Source: Blastococcus sp.
GTDB taxonomy: Bacteria; Actinomycetota; Actinomycetes; Mycobacteriales; Geodermatophilaceae
Assembly: GCA_025965795.1 (NCBI GenBank)
Contig: JAOPWH010000142.1
Location: 1-33,047, forward strand
DNA: 33,047 nucleotides
Direction: 5' to 3'
The position numbers were made by a program, and so were the translations under genes. This document shows, in pieces, positions 1 through 6,853 of this stretch; position 1 is the first letter of the stretch; the number at the start of each line of letters is the position of its first letter. Below the pieces are notes generated by a model that saw only the letters and a list, made by a program, of their open reading frames with translations, did not search any database and was not told the origin of the DNA.

Positions 1-2
1 CC

Positions 3-395
3 CGGCGGCGGCCCTTGTTCACCGGGCGCGCGCTGCTGCTGGGCGCCCTGGTGCTGCTGCTGGCGCTGACGCTGGCCGGCCCGATCCGCCAGTTCCTCGC
101 CGGCCGGGCGGAACTGGTCCAGCTCGCCGCCGACGGCCGGGAGCTCGACCGGCGCGCCGACCAGCTGGCCGAGCAGCTCAAGCGCCAGGCCGACCCCGCC
201 TATGCAGAGCGCCAGGCCCGCGAGCGGCTCACCTACGTCCTCCCCGGTGACCGGCTCGTGGTGGTCGTCGACGGCAGGACCGTCGACGGTGCCCCCGGCA
301 CCGTCTCCCCGAAGGACGCCGGATCGGAGCCGTCGTCCTGGTACGCCGGCCTGATGGAGTCGCTGTCGGTCGCGGATGGCGATCCGGGGAAGTGA
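3..395 (+). CDS. FtsB/DivIC-type septum formation protein, 5' end cut by window edge
   Basis: Small bitopic division protein of the FtsB/DivIC family, which in other bacteria pairs with FtsL and FtsQ and helps activate septal wall synthesis. The visible part has one transmembrane segment right at its start (rich in Leu, Ala and Gly), then a charged heptad-like stretch of about 45 residues that should form a coiled coil, then the typical Tyr-Ala-Glu-Arg-Gln-Ala-Arg-Glu-Arg-Leu region followed by a Pro-Gly-Asp-Arg turn. The frame stays open to the left edge (Arg-Arg-Arg-Pro before the TTG at 15), so the true start probably lies upstream and the cytoplasmic N-terminus is missing. The stop overlaps the GTG of the DUF501 gene (GTGA). 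In M. tuberculosis the equivalent order is Rv1024-Rv1025-Rv1026, downstream of enolase. Confidence 0.85.
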   Translation, partial: RRRPLFTGRALLLGALVLLLALTLAGPIRQFLAGRAELVQLAADGRELDRRADQLAEQLKRQADPAYAERQARERLTYVLPGDRLVVVVDGRTVDGAPGTVSPKDAGSEPSSWYAGLMESLSVADGDPGK

Positions 396-898
396 GCAAC
401 GAGGTCACTGCCGGCGAGCGCGAGATCGTGGCCCGTCAGCTCGGCCGTGCGCCGCGGGCGCTGGTGGCCGTGGCGCACCGGTGCCCCTGCGGCCAGCCCG
501 ACGTCGTCGAGACCGCTCCTCGACTGGAGGACGGCACGCCGTTCCCGACCCTCTACTACCTGACCTGTCCACGGGCCACCGCCGCCGCGAGCCGGCTCGA
601 GTCCGCCGGACGGATGCGGGAGTGGCAGGACGACCTGGGTACGGATCCGGAACTCGCCGCCGGCTACCTGGCTGCCCACGAGGCCTACCTCGCCACCCGG
701 GACGCACGCGACGTTCTGCCCACCCGGATGACGGCGGGCGGAATGCCCGACCGGGTCAAGTGCCTGCACGCCCTCGCCGGCCACGCGCTCGCTGCCGGCC
801 CCGGGGTGAATCCCATCGGCGACCGTGCGGTCGAGGAGATGGGGGAGTGGTGGGCGGCCGGGCCGTGCGCCCGGCCGGCGGCCCGGGACGACGGATGA
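392..898 (+). CDS. DUF501 domain-containing protein
   Basis: A 168-residue protein recognised as DUF501 from its Cys-Pro-Cys-Gly-Gln-Pro motif near residue 30, the Thr-Pro-Phe-Pro-Thr-Leu-Tyr-Tyr-Leu-Thr-Cys-Pro block in the first half, and the Arg-Val-Lys-Cys-Leu-His stretch near residue 125. The conserved Cys and His residues suggest metal or cofactor binding, but no biochemical function is established that I know of. GTG start overlapping the FtsB-like stop by four bases (GTGA), and its own stop overlaps the ATG of the exopolyphosphatase gene (ATGA), so all three are probably translationally coupled. The order FtsB-DUF501-Ppx is widely conserved in Actinobacteria. Confidence 0.9.
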   Translation: MSNEVTAGEREIVARQLGRAPRALVAVAHRCPCGQPDVVETAPRLEDGTPFPTLYYLTCPRATAAASRLESAGRMREWQDDLGTDPELAAGYLAAHEAYLATRDARDVLPTRMTAGGMPDRVKCLHALAGHALAAGPGVNPIGDRAVEEMGEWWAAGPCARPAARDDG

Positions 899-1845
899 CC
901 CGCGTCGCGTCCATCGACTGCGGCACCAACTCCATCCGCCTGCTGGTCGCCGACGTGCCTGCCGGCGGGAGGCACGTCGACCTGCTCCGCCGCATGGAGG
1001 TCGTGCGCCTGGGTGAGGGCGTGGACCGCACCGGCGAACTCGCACCGCAGGCCATCGAGCGCACGCGCGTGGTGCTCGCCGAGTACGCCGCCGCGGCGCG
1101 CGAGCTCGGGGCGACCTCGGTGCGCATGGTGGCCACGAGCGCGAGCCGGGACGCGCGCAACCGCGCCGACTTCGAGGAGATGGTGCGCAGCACCCTGGGC
1201 CGGCTGCCGGACGTGATCCCCGGGCGCGAGGAGGCCGACCTCTCCTTCCTGGGCGCCACGGCCTCCCTGGACGACGCCGCAGCGGCCCACGGGTCGGCAC
1301 CGCCGCGGTCGCCGTACCTCGTCGTCGACATCGGCGGCGGATCCACCGAGTTCGTCCTCGGCGACGCCGGCGGGGTGCGCGCGGCCCGTTCGGTCGACAT
1401 CGGCTGCGTGCGGCTGACCGAGCGTCACCTGCACGGCGACCCGCCGACCGCCGAGGAGATCGCGCGGGTCGAGCACGACATCCGCGGCGCACTCGCCGAC
1501 GTCACCGCCGAAGTGCCGGTCGGGGAGGCGGCCACCCTCGTCGGGCTGGCGGGGTCGGTGACGACGGTGGCCGCGTTGGCGCTCCGCCTGCCCGCCTACG
1601 ACGCCGAGGCCATCCACGGGTCGAGGATCTCCCGGGACGACGTCCGTACGGTCACCGCGGACCTCCTGGCCGCCACCCGGACCCGCCGGGCCGCGATGCC
1701 GGTCATGCACCCGGGGCGGGTCGACGTGATCGGGGCGGGGGCACTGGTCCTGCGGGTGGTCATGGACTCCGTCGACGTGAACGAGGTCGTCGTCAGCGAG
1801 CACGACATCCTCGACGGCATCGCCCTGCGGCTGGCCCGCGGCTGA
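895..1845 (+). CDS. Ppx/GppA family exopolyphosphatase
   Basis: A 316-residue member of the Ppx/GppA phosphatase family, sugar-kinase/Hsp70/actin fold. These enzymes release phosphate from inorganic polyphosphate or hydrolyse pppGpp. The first phosphate-binding loop is visible at the N-terminus (Ile-Asp-Cys-Gly-Thr-Asn-Ser) and the second as Val-Val-Asp-Ile-Gly-Gly-Gly-Ser-Thr-Glu near residues 142-151. It lacks the C-terminal HD-like extension of E. coli Ppx, so it is the short actinobacterial type; M. tuberculosis Ppx2 (Rv1026) has the same length and neighbours. The ATG overlaps the DUF501 stop. A longer in-frame open stretch runs upstream but lies over DUF501. Polyphosphate versus pppGpp as substrate cannot be decided from sequence. 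Confidence 0.92.
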   Translation: MTRVASIDCGTNSIRLLVADVPAGGRHVDLLRRMEVVRLGEGVDRTGELAPQAIERTRVVLAEYAAAARELGATSVRMVATSASRDARNRADFEEMVRSTLGRLPDVIPGREEADLSFLGATASLDDAAAAHGSAPPRSPYLVVDIGGGSTEFVLGDAGGVRAARSVDIGCVRLTERHLHGDPPTAEEIARVEHDIRGALADVTAEVPVGEAATLVGLAGSVTTVAALALRLPAYDAEAIHGSRISRDDVRTVTADLLAATRTRRAAMPVMHPGRVDVIGAGALVLRVVMDSVDVNEVVVSEHDILDGIALRLARG

Positions 1846-1850
1846 CACCC

Positions 1851-2618
1851 GTGGCTCTCGACTCCGGCGGCTTTCCTGTCACCCGAACGGCGGCCGGGGT
1901 GGTGCGCGCCGCGGCCGGCGTCCGCGAGCTGGCGGTGCTCGACGCACGGATCTCCGGCTGCTACGCCTGCCCGCGGCTGGTGGCCTGGCGCGAGGAGGTC
2001 GCCCGGGTCAAGCGGGCCTCGTTCCGGTCCGAGGACTACTGGGGCCGTCCGGTGCCGGGGCTCGGGCCGGCCGACGCGCGGATCGCTGTCGTGGGCCTCG
2101 CGCCGGCCGCGCACGGCGGCAACCGGACGGGGCGGGTGTTCACCGGCGACCGCAGCGGCGACTGGATCTTCGCCGCGCTCTGGCGCGCCGGGCTGGCGAG
2201 CCAGCCCACCTCGACGCACATCGGCGACGGGCTGGAGCTGACCGGCGTCCGGGTCGCCGCGGCCGTCCGGTGCGCTCCGCCGGACAACGCGCCCACACCG
2301 GCGGAGCGGGACACATGTTCGCCGTGGCTGGCGCGCGAGCTGGCGTTGCTGCCGCGGCTGCGGGTGGTCGTCGTCCTGGGCGGGTTCGGGTGGACGGCGC
2401 TGTGGCCGGTGCTGGCTGCCGCCGGGTACGTCCTGCCCCGTCCGCGACCGGCCTTCGGGCACGGCGTGGAGGTCGAGCTTCCCGGGCCACGAGGGCCGCT
2501 GACGCTGCTGGGCAGCTATCACGTCAGTCAGCAGAACACGTTCACCGGCCGGCTCACCGAGCCGATGCTCGACGCCGTCCTGGGCCGGGCCACGGAGCTG
2601 GCCGCGTCGGTTCCCTGA
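1851..2618 (+). CDS. Family 5 uracil-DNA glycosylase (UdgB type)
   Basis: A 255-residue DNA repair glycosylase that removes uracil and other deaminated bases. Family 5 is shown by the motif Gly-Leu-Ala-Pro-Ala-Ala-His-Gly-Gly-Asn at residues 82-91, which lacks the polar residue used for water activation in families 1 and 4, and by the motif starting His-Val-Ser-Gln-Gln-Asn-Thr at 224. Four cysteines at 37, 40, 141 and 156 are placed to hold a 4Fe-4S cluster, as in family 4 and 5 enzymes. GTG start five bases after the exopolyphosphatase stop, so probably the last gene of this operon. Such repair is especially useful in very GC-rich genomes, where cytosine deamination is the main mutational load. 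Confidence 0.92.
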   Translation: MALDSGGFPVTRTAAGVVRAAAGVRELAVLDARISGCYACPRLVAWREEVARVKRASFRSEDYWGRPVPGLGPADARIAVVGLAPAAHGGNRTGRVFTGDRSGDWIFAALWRAGLASQPTSTHIGDGLELTGVRVAAAVRCAPPDNAPTPAERDTCSPWLARELALLPRLRVVVVLGGFGWTALWPVLAAAGYVLPRPRPAFGHGVEVELPGPRGPLTLLGSYHVSQQNTFTGRLTEPMLDAVLGRATELAASVP

Positions 2619-2656
2619 CCACGCCGGCTCGCCGGGTCGGGGGCCGTCGGGCGTCC

Positions 2657-2695
2657 TAGGCTCCCGGCATGGCCCCGCGTCCGGCGATCGGGTGA
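2657..2695 (+). promoter_or_regulatory. Orphan leaderless-type promoter with an 8-codon ORF
   Basis: TAGGCT (2657-2662), six bases, then ATG at 2669 and an ORF of eight codons ending in TGA at 2695. This has the same -10 to start spacing as several real leaderless genes in the window, but no gene follows. It may be a decayed gene start, a tiny leader peptide, or chance. The remaining spacer (2696-2791) shows nothing else recognisable. Confidence 0.3.
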
Positions 2696-2791
2696 CCGGC
2701 GTCCCCGGGCAGCTGCCCGCACCGCAGCCGGCCGACACCGGCGGGAACCGCGCCCAGGCCGGCTGAGCTCGGCTCCGGACGCCCGCCCAGC

Positions 2792-2797
2792 TAGCGT
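2792..2797 (+). promoter_or_regulatory. Probable -10 box of the tRNA gene
   Basis: TAGCGT lies ten bases before the first base of the tRNA, a normal distance for a stable RNA -10 element with a short 5' leader. No convincing -35 box was seen at the expected spacing. Confidence 0.4.
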
Positions 2798-2807
2798 GCG
2801 CAGCTGC

Positions 2808-2882
2808 GCCCCCGTAGCCCAACTGGCAGAGGCAGACCCCTTAAAAGGGTTACCGGTGTCGGTTCGAATCCGACCGGGGGCA
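2808..2882 (+). tRNA. tRNA with UAA anticodon, nominally Leu, class I shape
   Basis: A full cloverleaf can be drawn by hand. The acceptor stem is 2808-2814 with 2875-2881, seven perfect pairs; the D stem is 2817-2819 with 2831-2833; the anticodon stem is 2835-2839 with 2847-2851, including one G-U pair. The anticodon loop is CTTAAAA (2840-2846), giving anticodon TAA at 2842-2844. The T stem is 2858-2862 with 2870-2874 around loop TTCGAAT. The discriminator base is A2882, and CCA is not encoded. The anticodon would read the rare leucine codon UUA, but the variable region is only six bases (2852-2857) instead of the long class II arm normal for tRNA-Leu. Amino acid identity is therefore uncertain. 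The convergent FAD monooxygenase stop is only two bases away. Confidence 0.85.
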
Positions 2883-2884
2883 CG

Positions 2885-4333
2885 TCATGCACCCCTCGCC
2901 GGGCTCCGCGGGGAACCCGACGTCGGCGTGGTCGACTCGGTGCCCCGCCGGGGGCGGGGCAGCGTCGGGACGGCGCCGGACGCCCGTTCCGACGGTGGGC
3001 GCCCCGCGCGGGAGCGGTTCGCCCGGAACACCCGGAGGGCCACCGATGGGCGAAGCAGCGCCTGCGGCTGGTCCACGGTGTTGGCCACGCGGAGGAACGC
3101 CAGGCCCACGGCGGGATCCACCGCGGCGGCCGCCTGGACCCGCGCGACGTAGGCATTGATGATCCGCACCTTCATGGGCCGGGCCCCCGGGACATCGGGC
3201 AGCCGGAGGTCACCGCCGCCGGCGATGTCCCAGGGGACGCCGATGATCCTTGCGGCGCGGCGGAAGAACCGCGGCGCCAGCTCGACCTCGGAGGTGCCGG
3301 CGAGCAGCTCGCGGAGCGCCAGCGCCTCCGCCGCGGCCACCGTCATGCCCTGGCCGTACGCGGGGTTGAAGCTGCAGAGGGCGTCGCCGATGACCAGGAA
3401 CCCCAGAGGGAACCGGCGGAGCTTCTCGAAGTGGCGTCTCCGGCTGCTGGGGAACCGGTGCAGCCGGCCGGGAGCGAGTGGCTCGCGATCGGCCACGAGG
3501 TCGCCGATGTCGGGGGCGGGCAGCGACGCGGCGAAGGCCCGGAACTCCGCGATGTCGGTGGCCGAGGCGTGGTCTCCGCAGTAGCCCCCGGCGGTCACCT
3601 GCCACCGGTCTCCCTCGGCCGCGAGCATGGCGCCGAACCGCGGCGTTGCGACGGTCGCCGAGATGATGGCCGCGATGTCCCCGTCGAGGTCTCCGGGTCT
3701 GCGGGGGAAGTCCCAGGTCGTGTAGCCGACCCCGATGTCGATGGTCGACTCCTCGGGCTGGGGGAAACCCAGGGACTCCAGCCACACCGGCGTGTGGGAA
3801 CCGCGCCCGGTGGCGTCGACCAGCAGGTCCGCGGTCAGCGCCTCGCTCTCGCCGTCGGTCCCGCGGGCGCGCACCCGGACGCCGGTCACCCGATCGCCGG
3901 ACGCGGTCAGGTCCAGGACGTCGACGGGGCAGCGCAGGGTGACGCCGGGCAGGGCGCGGACCCGCGCCCGCACCAGGTCCTCCAGCAGGGGCCGGCTGAA
4001 AGCGATGCCCCGCATGTTGCTGGGCGCCTGGCGCAGTCGGTGACCGTCGTTCACCCACCGCACGTCGGCCTGCACGTCGCCCAGGTTCGCGCCGTGGGCG
4101 ACCAGCTCGTCGGTCATGCCCGGGAAGAACGACTCGAAGATCTCCCGGCCGCGCGCGTGCATGCCGTGCGACTGCCAACCCTGTGGGACGCCCCGTCGCG
4201 GCACGGGTCCGTCGGGCATCGTGTCCCGGTCGAGGACGGTGACCCGGTCGAAGGACTCACTGAGCACCCGGGCACTCAGCAGACCGGCCAGGCCGGCTCC
4301 CAGGATCACCGCGTGTTCGCCGACCCGTTCCAT
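2885..4333 (-). CDS. FAD-dependent monooxygenase (PHBH/squalene epoxidase-like)
   Basis: A 482-residue flavoprotein of the aromatic hydroxylase / 2-polyprenylphenol hydroxylase superfamily. The dinucleotide-binding loop Gly-Ala-Gly-Leu-Ala-Gly sits at residues 12-17, and the second FAD motif, Gly-Asp-Ala near Ser-Phe-Asn-Pro-Ala-Tyr-Gly-Gln-Gly-Met, lies in the C-terminal half. The substrate cannot be named. The ATG at 4333 was chosen because GGGAGG precedes it by six bases (minus strand) and the Gly-rich loop then starts near residue 12; the open frame continues 74 codons upstream without family similarity. The last 40 residues are rich in Arg, Pro and Ser and look like an unconserved tail. 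Its 3' end abuts the tRNA. It is divergent from yccA and apparently monocistronic. Confidence 0.85.
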   Translation of the reverse strand: MERVGEHAVILGAGLAGLLSARVLSESFDRVTVLDRDTMPDGPVPRRGVPQGWQSHGMHARGREIFESFFPGMTDELVAHGANLGDVQADVRWVNDGHRLRQAPSNMRGIAFSRPLLEDLVRARVRALPGVTLRCPVDVLDLTASGDRVTGVRVRARGTDGESEALTADLLVDATGRGSHTPVWLESLGFPQPEESTIDIGVGYTTWDFPRRPGDLDGDIAAIISATVATPRFGAMLAAEGDRWQVTAGGYCGDHASATDIAEFRAFAASLPAPDIGDLVADREPLAPGRLHRFPSSRRRHFEKLRRFPLGFLVIGDALCSFNPAYGQGMTVAAAEALALRELLAGTSEVELAPRFFRRAARIIGVPWDIAGGGDLRLPDVPGARPMKVRIINAYVARVQAAAAVDPAVGLAFLRVANTVDQPQALLRPSVALRVFRANRSRAGRPPSERASGAVPTLPRPRRGTESTTPTSGSPRSPARGA

Positions 4334-4570
4334 GACGCCTCCCAACGCACCTGGACGCGAGCCGATGGTGCACGGGCCGCGGACCGGACGGAAGGGGTCG
4401 GACCCCGCTGCGACCGGGGCCGGTGTGCCGCGGATCAGCAGGAGGAGAGCACCCGGAGGAGGGAAAGACGCGACACGCCGGAACGTCCCAGACCCTTCGG
4501 GCGTTGACCGACCGAGTGGAGTGCAGCACGGTGGGCTCCACGCCCGACGAGTCACCTCGAGGAGATGACG
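4334..4570. other. Divergent intergenic region
   Basis: The 237 bases between the divergent FAD monooxygenase and YccA genes must hold promoters for both. On the plus side TTGACC at 4504-4509 could be a -35 box but no good -10 follows at 17 bases. The ribosome binding site of the plus gene is GAGGAG at 4559-4564. No repeat or RNA structure was recognised. Confidence 0.4.
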
Positions 4571-5383
4571 ATGCCCAGCAGAAACCCGGCCTTCGGCCGG
4601 GGCTTCGCGAACGCCGGCAACGGCTCGCAGTACGCCGGTTGGGGCGCCCAGCCCCAGGGCTACGGGGCCCCGGCCCAGTACGACCCCTATGCCGCGCCGG
4701 CGCCGTATGCGCAGACCGCGACGCGCTACATGACCATGGACGACGTCGTCACCAAGACCGGCATCTCGTTCCTGGTGACGGTCCTGTCGGCCGCGGCCGT
4801 GTGGGCCCTTCCCGGGTACACCGGCTGGGGCCTGGCGCTGCCCGCAGCCCTCGTGGCGTTCGTGCTGGGCCTGGTGATCTCGTTCAAGCAGATCGCCAAC
4901 CCGGCCGCGACCCTGGCGTACGGCCTGCTCTACGGCGCGGCGCTCGGCGCCGTCAGCGAGGCCTTCAACTCGATCTACCCCGGCATCGTGATGCAGGCGC
5001 TGATCGGCACGTTCGGCGTCTTCGCCGGAATGCTGGTGGTGTACAAGACCGGAGCCATCCGCGTCACCCCGAAGCTGACCCGCTGGGTCGTCGGGGCGGC
5101 GATCGGCGCCGTGGTGCTGATGTTCGCCAACCTGATCGGCGCGTGGATCGGCGGCGGTGACGGCCTCGGCCTGCGCTCCGGCGGCCCCATCGCCATCGTG
5201 TTCAGCCTGGTCGTCATCGGCATCGCGGCGTTCATGCTGCTGCTCGACTTCGACATGGCCGACGAGGCGATCCGACGCGGCGCCCCGGCGAAGTTCGCCT
5301 GGTACATCGCCTTCGGCCTGCTCGTGACCGTGGTCTGGCTGTACATGGAGATCCTGCGGCTGGTCAGCTACTTCCGCGACTGA
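4571..5383 (+). CDS. Bax inhibitor-1/YccA family membrane protein
   Basis: A 270-residue protein with a Gly/Gln/Pro/Tyr-rich N-terminal tail of about 50 residues followed by about seven hydrophobic segments, the layout of the Bax inhibitor-1-like (YccA/YbhL) family. Some family members act as pH-sensitive calcium leak channels or bind FtsH; the role here is unknown. The membrane part begins after the Met-Thr-Met-Asp-Asp-Val stretch near residue 52 and ends with Tyr-Met-Glu-Ile-Leu-Arg, typical for the family. ATG 4571 was preferred over ATG 4565 because GAGGAG (4559-4564) is then six bases away; it would touch the other start. The gene is followed directly by a palindromic element and a strong bidirectional terminator. 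Confidence 0.9.
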   Translation: MPSRNPAFGRGFANAGNGSQYAGWGAQPQGYGAPAQYDPYAAPAPYAQTATRYMTMDDVVTKTGISFLVTVLSAAAVWALPGYTGWGLALPAALVAFVLGLVISFKQIANPAATLAYGLLYGAALGAVSEAFNSIYPGIVMQALIGTFGVFAGMLVVYKTGAIRVTPKLTRWVVGAAIGAVVLMFANLIGAWIGGGDGLGLRSGGPIAIVFSLVVIGIAAFMLLLDFDMADEAIRRGAPAKFAWYIAFGLLVTVVWLYMEILRLVSYFRD

Positions 5384-5387
5384 GCAA

Positions 5388-5442
5388 GGACCCCCCTGCC
5401 CCCATCGCTCGCACGCTGGCGGCGGGACCCTGCAGGGGGGCC
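5388..5442. repeat. Stop-proximal palindromic element, family 2 copy
   Basis: Starts four bases after the yccA stop. Left arm GGACCCCCCTGC (5388-5399) pairs, with one bulge, with GCAGGGGGGCC (5432-5442). The loop contains CTCGCACGCTGGC, a variant of the CGCACGCTCGGC box found twice in a similar element after ilvA (14509-14579). It could act as a terminator or mRNA 3' stabiliser. Confidence 0.55.
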
Positions 5443-5452
5443 GTAAACGCCG

Positions 5453-5485
5453 AAGGCCCGGTCCCCGCGAGGGGGCCGGGCCTTT
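5453..5485. terminator. Strong bidirectional intrinsic terminator
   Basis: A stem of about 16 pairs: AAGGCCCGGTCCCC at 5453-5466 pairs with 5471-5484 around a GCGA loop, with T-rich flanks (CCTTT to the right). It lies between the convergent yccA (plus) and thiolase (minus) genes and can serve both. Confidence 0.85.
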
Positions 5486-5533
5486 CGCGTTCGCATCTCG
5501 GGTCGCGATCCGCCCCTGTGGGCGAGGGGTGAC

Positions 5534-6754
5534 TCAGGACAGGCGCTCGAGAACCATCGCCATGCCCATGCCACCACCGACGCACATGGTCTCCAGGCCG
5601 AAGGTCTTGTCGCGGGTCTGCAGGCCGTTGATCAGCGTGCCGGTGATCCGCGCGCCGGTCATGCCGAACGGGTGACCGACGGCGATCGCGCCGCCATGGA
5701 CGTTGAGCCGGTCCAGGTCGATGCCGAGATCGCGGTAGCTCGGGATGACCTGGGCCGCGAACGCCTCGTTGATCTCGACCAGGTCGATGTCGCCGATGCT
5801 CATGCCGGCCCGCTGCAGGGCCAGGTTGGAGGCGTCGACCGGGCCGTAGCCCATGATCTCCGGCGACAGGCCGGTGACCGCCGTCGAGACGATCCGGGCC
5901 AGGGGGGTGAGTCCCAGCTCGGCGGCCTTCGTGTCGCTCATGACGATCACCGCGGCGGCGCCGTCGTTGAGCGGGCAGGCGTTGCCAGCCGTCGCCCGTC
6001 CGTCGGGCCGGAAGACCGGCTTGAGCTGGGAGAGGGCCTCGAGCGTCGTGCCGGCGCGCGGGCCGTCGTCCTTGCTGACGACGGTGCCGTCGGGCGTGGT
6101 GACCGGGGTGATCTCCCGCTCCCAGAAGCCGTTGTCGATCGCCTGCTCGGCGAGGTTCTGGCTGCGGACGGCGAACTCGTCCATGTCCTGCCGGCTGACG
6201 TCCTTGAGCAGCGCCAGGTTCTCGGCCGTCTGGCCCATGGCGATGTAGACGTCGGGGACGTCGCCGTCCTCGCGGGGGTCACGCCAGCTGTCGGCGCCGC
6301 TCTCGGCGGCCTTGGCCACCCGGCCCTCGGCATCGGCGAACGCCGGGTTCCTCGTGTCCGGCAGGGAGTCGCTGTTGCCCTTGACGAACCGCGACACCAT
6401 CTCCACACCCGCGGAGATGAAGACGTCGCCCTCGCCGGCCTTGATCGCGTGCATCGCCATGCGGGTGGTCTGCAGCGAGGAGGAGCAGTACCGCGTGATC
6501 GTCGTCCCTGGCAGGTGGTCCATGCCGAGCAGGACGCTGACGACGCGGCCCATGTTGTAACCCTGTTCGCCGCCGGGCAGGCCGCAGCCGAGCATCAGGT
6601 CGTCGATGTCGGTGGCGTCGAGTGCGGGCACCTTGTCCAGCGCCGCGCGCACGATGGTGGCGGCCAGGTCATCGGGCCGCAGGTCCTTCAGCGAGCCCTT
6701 GAACGCACGGCCGATGGGTGAGCGCGCGGTCGCGACGATGACGGCTTCGGGCAT
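5534..6754 (-). CDS. Acetyl-CoA C-acyltransferase (thiolase)
   Basis: A 406-residue thiolase, catalysing reversible thiolytic cleavage of 3-ketoacyl-CoA or condensation of two acyl-CoAs. All catalytic residues are in place: nucleophile Cys90 in Arg-Tyr-Cys-Ser-Ser-Ser, Asn329-Glu330 in the Asn-Glu-Ala-Phe motif, His361 in Ala-Val-Gly-His-Pro, and the second cysteine, Cys391, in Met-Cys-Val-Gly-Gly-Gly. Length is normal. No partner 3-hydroxyacyl-CoA dehydrogenase lies next to it, so degradative (FadA) versus biosynthetic role cannot be settled, although the overall sequence resembles FadA-type beta-oxidation enzymes. ATG 6754 has GGAGG seven bases upstream. Convergent with yccA across a shared terminator. 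Confidence 0.95.
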   Translation of the reverse strand: MPEAVIVATARSPIGRAFKGSLKDLRPDDLAATIVRAALDKVPALDATDIDDLMLGCGLPGGEQGYNMGRVVSVLLGMDHLPGTTITRYCSSSLQTTRMAMHAIKAGEGDVFISAGVEMVSRFVKGNSDSLPDTRNPAFADAEGRVAKAAESGADSWRDPREDGDVPDVYIAMGQTAENLALLKDVSRQDMDEFAVRSQNLAEQAIDNGFWEREITPVTTPDGTVVSKDDGPRAGTTLEALSQLKPVFRPDGRATAGNACPLNDGAAAVIVMSDTKAAELGLTPLARIVSTAVTGLSPEIMGYGPVDASNLALQRAGMSIGDIDLVEINEAFAAQVIPSYRDLGIDLDRLNVHGGAIAVGHPFGMTGARITGTLINGLQTRDKTFGLETMCVGGGMGMAMVLERLS

Positions 6755-6831
6755 GGGTCCTCCACGATGAGGCGGGCTCGGCGACGTGTTCGCCGGACGT
6801 CGGTCCCTCCCGAAACTACTCCGGGGTAATG

Positions 6832-6850
6832 GAAGGACCCCACCTGCCCG
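6832..6850. repeat. Half-copy of the family 2 palindrome arm
   Basis: GGAAGGACCCCACCTGCCC lies just past the SGNH hydrolase stop (minus strand) and closely resembles the left arm of the element after yccA (GGACCCCCCTGCCCC), but the matching right arm is not present. Probably a decayed copy. Confidence 0.3.
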
Positions 6851-6853
6851 GGG

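Noticed and set aside
233-1492. Long minus-strand ORF (419 codons) opposite DUF501 and ppx
   Set aside because: Arg/Pro/Gly-rich composition typical of an antisense shadow in high-GC DNA; both plus-strand genes have clear families.
2808-2885. tRNA 3' end as an integration (att) site
   Set aside because: No second copy of the tRNA 3' end and no integrase in the window; the next gene is an ordinary monooxygenase.
3431-4507. 358-codon plus-strand ORF opposite the FAD monooxygenase
   Set aside because: Shadow frame; the minus strand has intact FAD motifs and a good ribosome site.
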